A DNA stretch of 64,000 bases from Micromonospora solifontis (GCF_003725545.1 NZ_RJLN01000016.1:23056-87055), one strand, 5' to 3'; positions 18,932 through 28,039 are shown, counted from the first letter of the stretch. The notes: generated by a model from the sequence alone, not told the origin. Made by a program: numbers and translations.

Positions 18932-21484
18932 CGGGACGGCCCGGCGCAGCAGTCGGGCCACCACCGCCCGCTCCCGGGTGAACTCCAGCGCCTCCGGGTA
19001 GTTGCTGTGGCTGCGGATCGGCGGGTCCGCCACCTCACCCCCGCTGGGGTGCAGGGCCTCCGGGTCGGCGACCGGCACGTCCCGCTCGCCGGCGTTGACC
19101 GGCCAGCCCAGCGGGTCGGTGTCGCGCCAGAAGTTGGTCCAGGCGACGTATCCGCCGGGCCAGGTCAGTGCCCGGGCGAGGGCACGCAGCCGGTCCGGCC
19201 CGAAGTAGGCGGGGAAGACCCGGCCGTAGAGGCGGGTGAGCTGGCAGCCGTACGAGAAGAACCAGATCCGCCGGCGCCAGTGGCGGGGCAGTTGCAGCAG
19301 CGTGGCGGCGCAGATGACGGTGCCCTGGCTGTGCCCGGAGAGGATCACGCCGTCCATCCGGTCCGGATGGTGCGGGGTGAGCGCGAGCAGGCCGGCCACC
19401 CGGGTCTGGAGTTCCGGCACGGCCCGTTCGGCGTAGCTCGGCGGGGCGAGCGGGTGCGCGGCCCGGGGCCAGAACGTGCCGACGTCCCAGATGACGCCGA
19501 CCGAGCGCCGCACGGTGTCGTTGCGGTAGACGAACAGGCCGATCACACCGACCACCACGGGCAGCAGGCCCAGCAGCATGTCGCCGAGGTCGGCGGCCCG
19601 GTGGACGACCGCCGGCCAGCCGGCGGGGGACTGCGGGCTGGGGCGGCTGCGGGACAGCGCCGCCGCGCAGCAGAGCGTGACCAGGCCGGTGGAAACCGCG
19701 GCGTGGCACCCGATCAGCCGGATCGCGTGCTCGCCGACGAGCCGGTGCAGCGCCCGGAACGTGCTGACGTCGCGGCAGCGGCGCAGGTCGTGCGCGGAGA
19801 GGCCGGCGGCCGCGGCGAGGGTGGCGTGCTCGGTGCGGCGCAGCGACCGGAACAGGAAGCCGGCCCGGACCAGCAGGCCGAGCAGGGCGAGCAGGCCGAC
19901 CACGCAGGCCAGCCCGGCCCAGAACACCGCGAGCGGGGGCACCACCCGGAAGGATTCGCTCGGCGTGCCCCGGCTGTTGAGCCGGTCGCTGAACCAGTAG
20001 AGCAGGCCGGCGCAGTAGGCGACGGCCATCATCCAGCCGAAGCCGGCGATCAGCGCGGGCCCGCGCCCGCCCCAGGCCAGATCGGTGTGGGCACCGAGCG
20101 GCTGCTCGGCCACCGCCGGCCGGGTGCGGGGCAGCAGCAGGCCGGTCACGGCGACCGCGACGGCCGGCACGACGAGCGCCCAGATGTCCAGCCCGGCGGG
20201 TGCGGGCGGTACGGCGGGCAGTCCCCGCTCGATCCAGACCACCCCGAACGGCAGCAGCGCGGCGCCGGCCGCCGGGGCGAGCAGCGCCCGCCGCCCGGAG
20301 CGGTTCACCGCGCCGATGGCGATCAGCAGCAGCACCTGGTACGTGGCGAGCCAGGCGACGGCGGTGTCGTAGCCGGGCAGCGACCGGTCGGCCCGGCAGC
20401 CGGGGATGCCCGGGTCGTGGGCGCAGCCGACCGGTGGGCGGAACTCGGCCAGCGGCCGCCCGGCCGGGCCGTCGGGGAGCAGCAGCAGCGCGAAGGTGCC
20501 GACCAGTCCGAGGCCGGCGAGGACGGCGACGGTGGCGCTCCACCGACCGAGCGGGGTCGCCCCCTGGCGGCGACTCAACCAGGGCCGGGCCACCGCGACC
20601 ACGGCGATGGCCACGACGGCAGCGAGCAGGACGACGGTCGGCCAGGCGACCGCGGCCCGTGTCCCGCGCGGCGGGTCCATGATGATCACCGCGCTGACCG
20701 GTACGGCGGCGGCCGCCACCGCGCCGGTGCACAGGTGCAGCACGGCGGCCCGGCGCAACTGGCCCTCGCCGCACCAGAAGGTCGGGTCCTGGAGGGGGTT
20801 CTCCCACGGTTCGGGGGGTTCGGTCGCCGGGCGGTCGTCCCGGTTCCCCGGGCGGGGCCGGGGATCGGCGGGCATCTCCGCCTCGTACTGGTAGGTGCGC
20901 CAGGCGAGCCCGCCGAGCGCCAGGAGTATGAGCAGCGGCAGCAGCAAACCGACGGTGAGTGCCCGGGTGTCCCGGCGCCACCAGGTGTCGCCCAGCCACT
21001 CCCAGGGGCCGGGAAGGTGGCTGAGGCAGTCCGGGCCGACGCACTGCCAGGCGATCAGGTCCACGCCGACCCCGGTCAGCGTGATCACCAGGGTGCCGGT
21101 GAGGCTCAGGCAGAACAGCCGGATGAGCCACGCGACGATGCCGGAGCGGCTGCCCCAGCGTTCCTGGTCGGGGTCGGCCGGGATGCCGGTGCGTGCGAAG
21201 AGTGCCACGTTGGCCAGGGTGAACGGCAGCAGCAGCGTCCACAGCGCCCGCTCGACGTCCCGCGCCGTCCGCGCGCCCGAGGTCAACTGCCCCCAGCTGT
21301 ACGCCTCGACGCTGATCGGGTCGTCGCGGCCGGCGGTGGTGGACCGGTAGAAGCCGGTCACGTCACCGCCGGCGACGCGCCAGGGCTGCGGCCCGTCACC
21401 GCCGGGCGCGGGGTGCAGGCCGAGCAGCTGGTTCGGCGGGGTGTTCGACACCCCGTGCACCCGAAGTTCGAGCACCCGTTCCAT
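18908..21484 (-). CDS. Large multi-pass membrane protein with split alpha/beta-hydrolase signature
   Basis: An 858-aa protein of no named family known to me. It opens with LELRVHGVSNTPP, like the first strand and oxyanion HG motif of alpha/beta hydrolases. About 12-13 hydrophobic helices follow, then a nucleophile elbow SGHSQGT near residue 715. Candidate acid (RDTDP, about 785) and His (RSHSNY, about 825) follow in the right order for a Ser-Asp-His triad. A membrane-embedded lipase or esterase is an inference. The start at 21484 is chosen because GGGAG lies upstream; ten more codons are open before it. Confidence 0.75.
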   Translation of the reverse strand: MERVLELRVHGVSNTPPNQLLGLHPAPGGDGPQPWRVAGGDVTGFYRSTTAGRDDPISVEAYSWGQLTSGARTARDVERALWTLLLPFTLANVALFARTGIPADPDQERWGSRSGIVAWLIRLFCLSLTGTLVITLTGVGVDLIAWQCVGPDCLSHLPGPWEWLGDTWWRRDTRALTVGLLLPLLILLALGGLAWRTYQYEAEMPADPRPRPGNRDDRPATEPPEPWENPLQDPTFWCGEGQLRRAAVLHLCTGAVAAAAVPVSAVIIMDPPRGTRAAVAWPTVVLLAAVVAIAVVAVARPWLSRRQGATPLGRWSATVAVLAGLGLVGTFALLLLPDGPAGRPLAEFRPPVGCAHDPGIPGCRADRSLPGYDTAVAWLATYQVLLLIAIGAVNRSGRRALLAPAAGAALLPFGVVWIERGLPAVPPAPAGLDIWALVVPAVAVAVTGLLLPRTRPAVAEQPLGAHTDLAWGGRGPALIAGFGWMMAVAYCAGLLYWFSDRLNSRGTPSESFRVVPPLAVFWAGLACVVGLLALLGLLVRAGFLFRSLRRTEHATLAAAAGLSAHDLRRCRDVSTFRALHRLVGEHAIRLIGCHAAVSTGLVTLCCAAALSRSRPSPQSPAGWPAVVHRAADLGDMLLGLLPVVVGVIGLFVYRNDTVRRSVGVIWDVGTFWPRAAHPLAPPSYAERAVPELQTRVAGLLALTPHHPDRMDGVILSGHSQGTVICAATLLQLPRHWRRRIWFFSYGCQLTRLYGRVFPAYFGPDRLRALARALTWPGGYVAWTNFWRDTDPLGWPVNAGERDVPVADPEALHPSGGEVADPPIRSHSNYPEALEFTRERAVVARLLRRAVPSPRQGVD

Positions 21485-21573
21485 GATTCGCGCTCCCTGG
21501 GTCAACCCTCCCACTACCCAGAGTGCACTGTCCGGTACGGATCCGCACCCCCAAGAGCCGGTGTTTTAGCAGG

Positions 21574-22131
21574 TCAAGTGGCATTATCCAGGGCCCGGAC
21601 CGGGCGGGCGGGATTACCGACCGCCACTACGTCGGGTGGCAGGTCCCGGGTCACCACCGCGCCGGCGCCGACCACCGTGTTCGCCCCGACGGTGACCCCG
21701 GCCAGCACGATCACCCCGCCACCGAGCCAGGCGTTGTCGCCGATGGTGATCGGTTTCGCCGCCTCCCACTTGGCCCGCCGGGGCTCCGGTTCGACCGGGT
21801 GGGTCGCGGTGAGGAGCTGGACGTTCGGTCCGATCTGGACGTCGGCGCCGATGGTGATCCGGGCGACGTCGAGGAACACCGCGTTGAAGTTGACGAAGCT
21901 GCGCGGCCCCAGGTGGGTCTGCCAGCCGTAGTCGCAGTGGAACGGCGGTCGGACCCAGGCGTTCTCACCCACCGAGCCGAGCAGCTCGCGCAGCGCGGCG
22001 AGCCGTCCGTCGGGGTCGTCGGCGGAGGTGGCGTTGAACCGTTCGGTGAGCCGGGCCGCCCGGTCCAGGTCGGCGATGATCTCGGGGTCGTCGGCGAGGT
22101 AGAGCTCGCCCGCGAGCATGCGGTCCTTCAT
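21574..22131 (-). CDS. Maltose/galactoside O-acetyltransferase-type hexapeptide acyltransferase
   Basis: A 185-aa left-handed beta-helix acetyltransferase close to Maa/LacA/NodL. The N-terminal Mac domain begins MKDRMLAGELYLADD. Hexapeptide turns include IGADVQIGPNVQLLTATHP (catalytic His) and GGGVIVLAGVTVGANTVVGAGAVVTRD. It transfers acetyl from acetyl-CoA to a sugar or other hydroxyl acceptor that cannot be predicted. A GTG three codons upstream is an alternative start; neither start has a strong ribosome site. The gene diverges from the subtilase gene across a region with a CATACC-C-GGTATG palindrome. Confidence 0.86.
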   Translation of the reverse strand: MKDRMLAGELYLADDPEIIADLDRAARLTERFNATSADDPDGRLAALRELLGSVGENAWVRPPFHCDYGWQTHLGPRSFVNFNAVFLDVARITIGADVQIGPNVQLLTATHPVEPEPRRAKWEAAKPITIGDNAWLGGGVIVLAGVTVGANTVVGAGAVVTRDLPPDVVAVGNPARPVRALDNAT

Positions 22132-22195
22132 GGAGGTCACCGGCAGATCATGCCCCGGATCGTCCGGGAATCTGTCGGCTCCGCGACTTCCGATT

Positions 22196-22210
22196 GCATA
22201 CCCGGTATGT
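22196..22210. promoter_or_regulatory. Palindromic operator-like site, copy 1
   Basis: GCATACCCGGTATGT contains CATACC and GGTATG around one central base. It lies between the divergent acetyltransferase and subtilase genes. A near-identical 15-mer (one mismatch) lies at 28025-28039. Confidence 0.45.
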
Positions 22211-22272
22211 AATCCTGACGCTACGCATCGATGTGCTTCCCATCGATGAAGACGCTTCGGGAGGAGCAGAGG

Positions 22273-25200
22273 TTGCTCGGAAAGAGAAGAAAACTCGTCG
22301 CGCTCGGCCTCGCCGGCACCCTGGTGCTCGGCAGCACGCCGGGGACCGCCGCCGCACGTCCCGCCACCACGCCGGCCGGCCCCACCGCCGCCCGGCCCAC
22401 CGGCACGACCGGTCGACCGGTCACCGTCACCCTGCTCACCGGGGACCGGGTCACCGTCACCGGCGACGGCCGGGCCGCCGTCCACCCCGGTCCCGGCCGC
22501 GCCGGCACCCGGTTCCTGGTCGGCCGGGACCGTGGCCACCTCACCGTGACGCCCCGCGACGCGCTGCCACTGATCCACGCGGGGCGGGTCGACCGGCGCC
22601 TCTTCGACGTCACCGAACTGATCTCGTCCGGCTATGACGACGCCCACCGGGACACGCTGCCGCTACTGGTGTCGTACCCGAAGGGGGTCGCCCGGCGCGG
22701 CGCCGCGCCCGTCGCGGGCACCCGGGTGACCCGCGAGCTGCCGGCGATCGGCGGCGCGGCGGTCACCGCGGCGAAGGCCGACGCGGGCGCGGTCTGGCGG
22801 ACCCTGACGGCCGGCAGCCCCGGCGCCCGGATCGACGCGGCGGGGGGTGCCGACCGGATCTGGCTCGACGGCAGGCGACAGATCTCCCTGGACCACAGCG
22901 TGCCGCAGATCGGCGCGCCGACCGCCTGGGCCGCCGGCTTCACCGGCAAGGGGGTCACCGTCGCCGTGCTCGACACCGGCGTCGACGTCACCCACCCCGA
23001 CCTCGCCGGCCGGGTCGCCGAGTCGCGCAACTTCAGCGAGATGCCCGACGCCGACGACAAGGTCGGCCACGGCACCCACGTCGCCTCGATCATCGGCGGC
23101 AGCGGTGCGGCCTCCGGTGGCAAGTACCGGGGCGTGGCACCGGACGCGACCCTGCTCTCCGGCAAGGTCTGCGAGGAGTACGGCTGCGCCGACTCGGCCA
23201 TCCTGGCCGGCATGGAGTGGGCCGCCGTGGAGAAGGACGCCGATGTGGTCAACCTGAGCCTCGGCGGCTGGAACACCCCGGAGATCGACCCGCTCGAGCA
23301 GGCCGTGCAGACGCTGACCGCGCAGACCGGCACCCTCTTCGTCATCGCAGCCGGCAACGACGGCGCGGACGGCTCGGTCAGCTCGCCGGCCACCGCCGAC
23401 GACGCGCTCGCCGTGGGCGCGGTGGACCGCGACGACGAGCTGGCGCCCTTCTCCAGTCGGGGACCACGCGCCGGCGACGACGCCCTCAAGCCCGAGATCA
23501 CCGCGCCCGGCGTGGAGATCGTCGCCGCCCGGGCCGCTAACGGCCAGATCGGCGACCCGGTGGGAGACAGCTACGTCTCCCTCTCCGGCACCTCGATGGC
23601 CACCCCGCACGTGGTCGGCGCGGCGGCGATCCTCGCCCAGCGGCACCCCGACTGGGCCGCCGGGCAGCTCAAGGCGACGCTGATGTCCTCGGCGAAGCCG
23701 CACCCGGAGCAGACCGCGTACGAGCAGGGAGCCGGCCGGGTCGACGTGGCACACGCGATCAGCGAGCCGGTGACCAGCGAGCCCGCCGGCATCTCCTTCG
23801 GCCGGGCGGCCTGGCCGCACGACGACGACGCTCCGATCGAGCGCACGGTCACCTGGCACAACTCCGGTACGAGCGTGCTCACCCTCGACCTGACCACCGA
23901 GATCACCGGGCCGGGCGGGCGGACCGCGCCGGCGGGGATGTTCCGGCTGAGCGCCACCCGGGTCACCGTGCCGGCCGGCGGCACCGCCCAGGTGACCGTC
24001 ACCGTGGACACCCGGCTCGGCGGCGCCGACGGCTACTGGACCGGGCGGATCGTGGCCCGCGCCGGCGACACGGTCGCGGTCACCCCGCTGGCCGTGAACC
24101 GGGAGGTGGAGAGCTACACGGTGACCATCAGTCACCGGAACCGGGCCGGCGCGGCGACCGGGGACTACTTCACCACCCTGGCCGGGCTGGACGGCTTCGC
24201 GACGATCGACGTCTACGACGCCGACGGCGAGGCTCAGGTGCGCGTCCCGAAGGGCGCGTACGGCCTGTACACCATCGTCTTCGAGAGCGACGGTCAGGGC
24301 GAACCGGCCGGGGCCAGCACGCTGGCGCAGCCGCTCCTGACCGTGGACCGCGACCTGCGGCTCACCGTGGACGCCCGGTCGGCGAAACCGGTCCGGGTGA
24401 CCGTGCCGAAGCGGGACGCCACGCCCGCCCTGGTCGACGTCGGCGCCAACTGGTTCTCCGCGGACGGTGGCGGTTACGGCTTCAGCCTGCTGTCGGCGGA
24501 CTTCACCGGGCTGGCCAGCGCTCAGCTCGGCGGCGCCACGACGGCCGACCGGTTCGTCGGCGCGGTCGGCAGCCAGTGGGCCGACCTGACGGCCGCCTCC
24601 AGCCCGTACCTCTACGCCACCAGCGAGGCGCTGCCCGGCCGTTTCCCGACCGGGTACGTCAAGCACTACCGGCAGCGGGACCTGGCCACCGTGGTGCACC
24701 GGTTCCGCGGCGGGGCCCCGGGCCAGGAGGCGGAGCGGATCGTCTTCCCCGACTCCGCGTACAACATCGGCGGGTGGGCGATCGGCCTGCCCACCACCGT
24801 CCCCGGCCAGCGGGTCGAGCACTACAGCACCGCCGGGATGCGCTGGAGCACCGAGCTCGACCTCGGCACCCGGGACGAGGAGGGCTGGCTGAACCCGCAG
24901 ACCGCGCTCTTCGCGGACCGGGTCCGGTACCGCCCGGGCCGGACCGTCCGGGAGGACTGGAACGCGGCGCCGTACGGGCCGTCCTTCCCGCAGCCGCGCT
25001 GGCCGGGGGAGGGCGTCACCCGCAACGGTGACACGATCGCCGTCGGCCTGCCGCTGTTCAGCGACGCGGCCGGGCACGCCGGTGCGTCGCTCACCGAGGC
25101 CGAGCAGACCGCGCTCTACCGCGACGGTGAGCTGGTCGGCGAGTCCCCGTACGGCGGGTACGGTGAGTTCGAGGTGCCGGCGGGCGCCGCGGACTACCGG

Positions 25201-25623
25201 CTGGAGACCTCCGCCCGGCGCGGCTTCACCGACCTGAGCACCGAGGTCACGGCGACCTGGACCTTCCGCTCCCGGCACGTCGCCGGGGACGACTGGATCC
25301 CGCTGCCCGCCATGGCGGTGCGCTTCGCGCCGCCGCTGGCCGTGGACAACAGCGCCCCGGCCGGCCGGACCTTCACCATCCCGGTGACCGTCGAGCGGCA
25401 GCCGGGCGCGCCGGCCGCCAAGGTCGCCAAGCTCACCGTCGACGTCTCCTACGACGGCGGGCAGACCTGGCGGAAGGCGGACCTGCACAAGCAAGGCGCC
25501 GGCTGGGCGGCCGTGGTCCGGCACCCCGCCGGCCCCGGGTACGTCTCCCTGCGGGCCACCGCGCGGGACAGCGCCGGCAACACGGTGACCGAGCGGATCA
25601 TCCAGGCGTACCGCCTGCGGTGA
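22273..25623 (+). CDS. Secreted subtilisin-like serine protease (S8)
   Basis: An approximately 1116-aa preproprotein. A TTG at 22273 behind GGGAGGA gives a compact signal peptide (GKRRKLVALGLAGTLVLG, cleavage near TAAA); upstream ATGs at 22231 and 22246 lack such a site. A propeptide of about 190 residues precedes the peptidase domain, with Asp in LDTGVD (about 234), His in GHGTHVAS (about 265) and Ser in GTSMATPH (about 442). The last 600 residues form beta-rich domains. The subtilase is exported, probably for extracellular protein breakdown. Confidence 0.93.
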   Translation: MLGKRRKLVALGLAGTLVLGSTPGTAAARPATTPAGPTAARPTGTTGRPVTVTLLTGDRVTVTGDGRAAVHPGPGRAGTRFLVGRDRGHLTVTPRDALPLIHAGRVDRRLFDVTELISSGYDDAHRDTLPLLVSYPKGVARRGAAPVAGTRVTRELPAIGGAAVTAAKADAGAVWRTLTAGSPGARIDAAGGADRIWLDGRRQISLDHSVPQIGAPTAWAAGFTGKGVTVAVLDTGVDVTHPDLAGRVAESRNFSEMPDADDKVGHGTHVASIIGGSGAASGGKYRGVAPDATLLSGKVCEEYGCADSAILAGMEWAAVEKDADVVNLSLGGWNTPEIDPLEQAVQTLTAQTGTLFVIAAGNDGADGSVSSPATADDALAVGAVDRDDELAPFSSRGPRAGDDALKPEITAPGVEIVAARAANGQIGDPVGDSYVSLSGTSMATPHVVGAAAILAQRHPDWAAGQLKATLMSSAKPHPEQTAYEQGAGRVDVAHAISEPVTSEPAGISFGRAAWPHDDDAPIERTVTWHNSGTSVLTLDLTTEITGPGGRTAPAGMFRLSATRVTVPAGGTAQVTVTVDTRLGGADGYWTGRIVARAGDTVAVTPLAVNREVESYTVTISHRNRAGAATGDYFTTLAGLDGFATIDVYDADGEAQVRVPKGAYGLYTIVFESDGQGEPAGASTLAQPLLTVDRDLRLTVDARSAKPVRVTVPKRDATPALVDVGANWFSADGGGYGFSLLSADFTGLASAQLGGATTADRFVGAVGSQWADLTAASSPYLYATSEALPGRFPTGYVKHYRQRDLATVVHRFRGGAPGQEAERIVFPDSAYNIGGWAIGLPTTVPGQRVEHYSTAGMRWSTELDLGTRDEEGWLNPQTALFADRVRYRPGRTVREDWNAAPYGPSFPQPRWPGEGVTRNGDTIAVGLPLFSDAAGHAGASLTEAEQTALYRDGELVGESPYGGYGEFEVPAGAADYRLETSARRGFTDLSTEVTATWTFRSRHVAGDDWIPLPAMAVRFAPPLAVDNSAPAGRTFTIPVTVERQPGAPAAKVAKLTVDVSYDGGQTWRKADLHKQGAGWAAVVRHPAGPGYVSLRATARDSAGNTVTERIIQAYRLR

Positions 25624-25627
25624 GCCG

Positions 25628-25699
25628 CGTCCGGGCCCGCGGTCTCCCCGCCGGGAGGCCCGGACGGCGGACGGGCCGGGGCAGCGCGCCCCGGCCCGT
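25628..25699. terminator. Two hairpins between convergent subtilase and dapD genes
   Basis: A 10-bp stem CGTCCGGGCC/GGCCCGGACG (25628-25637 with 25657-25666) is followed by a 12-bp stem ACGGGCCGGGGC/GCCCCGGCCCGT (25671-25682 with 25688-25699). Neither has a T-run, which is usual for actinobacterial terminators. Confidence 0.65.
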
Positions 25700-25705
25700 T
25701 CCGCG

Positions 25706-26665
25706 TCAGTCGTTGGCGTGCAGCGCCGCGTTCAGCTCGATGCCCCGGCCGGTGCGCGGCTTCGCCTCCAGCGCGCCGGTCACCGAGTTGCGCCAGAAGA
25801 GCAGCCCGTCCACGCCGGACAGCTCGCGGGCCTTCACCACCCGGCCGTCCGGCAGAGTGATCTTGGAGGCGGCGGTGATGTAGCAGCCGGCCTCCACCAC
25901 GCAGTCGTCACCGAGGGTGATCCCCACGCCCGCGTTCGCGCCGACCAGGCTCCGCTCACCGATCCGCACCTTCTCGGTGCCGCCGCCGGAGAGGGTGCCC
26001 ATGATGGACGCGCCGCCGCCGATGTCGGAGCCGTCGCCGACCACCACGCCCTGCACGATCCGCCCCTCGACCATCGAGGTGCCCAGCGTGCCGGCGTTGA
26101 AGTTGACGAAGCCCTCGTGCATCACGGTGGTGCCGGCGGCCAGGTGGGCGCCGAGCCGGACCCGGTCCGCGTCGGCGATCCGCACGCCGGACGGGACCAC
26201 GTAGTCGGTCATCCGGGGGAACTTGTCCACCCCGTACACGGCCAGGTGGCGGCCGGCGGCCCGCTCGATGACGCGCAGCTCGTCCACCCGCTCGGGCGGG
26301 CACGGCCCCGCCGAGGTCCAGGCCACGTTGGCCAGCTTGCCGAAGATGCCGTCCAGGTTGAGCTCGTTGGGTCGCACCAGGCGGTGGGAGAGCAGGTGCA
26401 GCCGGAGGTACGCGTCGGGGGCGTCCTTGATCGGGTCGTCCAGCGAGCCGATCACGGTGACCACCTGGACCGTACGCAGGCCGGGCAGCGACCGCTCGCC
26501 GACCGCCCCGGGCGGCAGGTCGAGCACGTCGGCCTGGTCCTCGCCGGGGACCAGCGGCAACTCGCCGAGTCCCAGCTTGCCGGTCGGATACCAGGTGTCC
26601 AGCACCTGATCGTCAGCGGTGATCGTGGCCAGGCCGATGCCCCAGGCAGACTGTGCGCTCCTCAC
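25706..26665 (-). CDS. dapD: 2,3,4,5-tetrahydropyridine-2,6-dicarboxylate N-succinyltransferase
   Basis: A 319-aa actinobacterial-type DapD: WGIGLATI opening, a central conserved MTDYVVPSGVRIADADRVRLG and a left-handed beta-helix with GFVNFNAGTLGTSMVEGR. It succinylates tetrahydrodipicolinate in the DAP/lysine pathway, ahead of DapC and DapE. The GTG at 26665 is the only start near the first conserved residue and lies 7 nt after TACCGT. It diverges from dapE with only 24 bp between start codons. Confidence 0.94.
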   Translation of the reverse strand: MRSAQSAWGIGLATITADDQVLDTWYPTGKLGLGELPLVPGEDQADVLDLPPGAVGERSLPGLRTVQVVTVIGSLDDPIKDAPDAYLRLHLLSHRLVRPNELNLDGIFGKLANVAWTSAGPCPPERVDELRVIERAAGRHLAVYGVDKFPRMTDYVVPSGVRIADADRVRLGAHLAAGTTVMHEGFVNFNAGTLGTSMVEGRIVQGVVVGDGSDIGGGASIMGTLSGGGTEKVRIGERSLVGANAGVGITLGDDCVVEAGCYITAASKITLPDGRVVKARELSGVDGLLFWRNSVTGALEAKPRTGRGIELNAALHAND

Positions 26666-26672
26666 GGTGCTG

Positions 26673-26682
26673 ACGGTACCGT
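26673..26682. promoter_or_regulatory. Palindromic shared -10 of divergent dapD and dapE
   Basis: ACGGTACCGT is a perfect palindrome. Read on either strand it supplies TACCGT, each 7 nt from a start codon (dapE ATG 26690, dapD GTG 26665). The hexamers overlap by the TA at 26677-26678, so one RNA polymerase should exclude the other. Confidence 0.6.
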
Positions 26683-26689
26683 GCGAATC

Positions 26690-27763
26690 ATGCAGAACCC
26701 GCTGACCCCCGAGGTCTTGGCTGATCCGGTGGCGCTGACCCGCGCGCTGGTCGACATGGAGTCCGTTTCCCTGAACGAGAAGGCGATCGCCGACTGTGTC
26801 GAGGACGTGCTGCGGGGCGTTCCGCACCTGACCACCTTCCGGCACTCCAACACCGTGATGGCGCGCACCGACCTGGGTCGGGCGCAGCGGGTGGTGCTCG
26901 CCGGCCACCTGGACACGGTGCCGCTCAACGGCAACTTCCCGTCGACCATGCGCGGCGACCTGATGTACGGCTGCGGCACCTCCGACATGAAGTCCGGGGT
27001 GGCCTTCGCGCTGCACCTGGCGGTGACGCTGCCCGACCCGCGCTACGACGTCACGTACTTCTTCTACGAGGCCGAGGAGATCGAGTCCCGGTACAACGGC
27101 CTCACGCTCGTCTCCCAGGCCCACCCCGAGTGGCTCCAGGCCGACTTCGCGGTGCTGCTGGAACCGACGTACGGGATCGTCGAGGCGGGCTGCCAGGGCA
27201 CCATGCGGGCGGTCGTCACCACGCACGGCGAGCGCGCCCACGCGGCCCGGTCCTGGCACGGGGTGAACGCGATCCACGGCGCGGGCGAGGTGCTGCGCCG
27301 GCTGACCGCGTACGAGGCCCGCCGGGTCACCATCGAGGGCTGCGACTACCGCGAGGGGTTGAACGCGGTGCGGATCACCGGCGGGGTGGCCGGCAACGTC
27401 ATCCCGGACCACTGCGAGATCGAGATCAACTACCGGTACGCCCCGGACCGGGACCCGGCCGCGGCCGAGGCGCACCTGCGCGAGGTCTTCGCCGGCTTCG
27501 ACCTGGCGGTGACCGACGCGGCGGCCGGCGCCGCCCCCGGGCTGGACAACCCGCCGGCCCAGGAGTTCCTGGCCGCGGTCGGGGCGGCGCCGATCGGCAA
27601 GTTGGGCTGGACGGACGTGGCCCGGTTCGCGGCCCTGGGCATCCCGGCGCTGAACTTCGGCCCCGGCGACCCCAACCTGGCCCATCACAAGGACGAGCAC
27701 GTCGAGCTGACCAAGATCCGCGACGGCGCGGCCACCCTGCACCGCTGGCTCGCTTCGGCCTGA
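26690..27763 (+). CDS. dapE: Succinyl-diaminopimelate desuccinylase
   Basis: A 357-aa M20-family zinc hydrolase. Metal-site motifs are LAGHLDTVPL, GTSDMKSG and EAEEIES; ITGGVAGNVIPDHCEIEINYR and NFGPGDPNLAHHKDEHVE complete the DapE pattern. It releases succinate from N-succinyl-LL-DAP. It is divergent from dapD and is probably expressed as a leaderless message from the shared palindromic promoter. A hairpin follows 15 bp after the stop. Confidence 0.94.
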   Translation: MQNPLTPEVLADPVALTRALVDMESVSLNEKAIADCVEDVLRGVPHLTTFRHSNTVMARTDLGRAQRVVLAGHLDTVPLNGNFPSTMRGDLMYGCGTSDMKSGVAFALHLAVTLPDPRYDVTYFFYEAEEIESRYNGLTLVSQAHPEWLQADFAVLLEPTYGIVEAGCQGTMRAVVTTHGERAHAARSWHGVNAIHGAGEVLRRLTAYEARRVTIEGCDYREGLNAVRITGGVAGNVIPDHCEIEINYRYAPDRDPAAAEAHLREVFAGFDLAVTDAAAGAAPGLDNPPAQEFLAAVGAAPIGKLGWTDVARFAALGIPALNFGPGDPNLAHHKDEHVELTKIRDGAATLHRWLASA

Positions 27764-27778
27764 CCCCGACACCCGATC

Positions 27779-27809
27779 GGGGGGCCCGCGACGGTGTCGC
27801 GGACCCCCC
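27779..27809 (+). terminator. Hairpin after dapE
   Basis: GGGGGGCCCGCGAC (27779-27792) pairs with GTCGCGGACCCCCC (27796-27809) with one mismatch and a 3-nt loop. It also lies downstream of the minus-strand 53-aa gene, so it could work in both directions. Confidence 0.6.
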
Positions 27810-27829
27810 GGAGTCGGGCCGGCGGCCGG

Positions 27830-27991
27830 TCAGACGTTCGTGCTCAGCGAGGCTTCGGTCTCGGTGGACTCGCCGGTCAGGTCGGTGTGGTGGGCTTCCA
27901 TCATCCGGGCACGGCGGCGCTCGGCCACCACGTCGCGGATCCGCCGCTGCATCTGCCGGCGGATCCGGACCATCTCGCTGTTGCTGATCAA
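27830..27991 (-). CDS. Small basic protein, 53 aa
   Basis: The TTG at 27991 follows GGGGGAGGAG with 6-nt spacing and gives a 53-aa protein, ISNSEMVRIRRQ onward, strongly basic and helical in the middle (RRQMQRRIRDVVAERRRARMM) with an acidic/polar tail. An ATG eight codons upstream lacks a ribosome site. No family was recognised. The charge pattern could bind nucleic acid or a membrane surface, which is speculation. The palindromic GCATACCCCGTATGT lies in its promoter region. Confidence 0.6.
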   Translation of the reverse strand: MISNSEMVRIRRQMQRRIRDVVAERRRARMMEAHHTDLTGESTETEASLSTNV

Positions 27992-28024
27992 CGCTCGCTC
28001 CTCCCCCGAAGGCAACGCGCCGGG

Positions 28025-28039
28025 GCATACCCCGTATGT
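28025..28039. promoter_or_regulatory. Palindromic operator-like site, copy 2
   Basis: GCATACCCCGTATGT differs at one position from the 15-mer at 22196-22210. It lies 34 bp before the 53-aa gene's start codon, in a locally AT-richer stretch. Confidence 0.45.

Noticed and set aside
19007..21931. 974-codon plus-strand frame opposite the membrane hydrolase-like gene
   Set aside because: The product is Gln/Arg/Gly-rich without domains; the minus-strand frame shows many hydrophobic helices and a nucleophile elbow, so it is the real gene.
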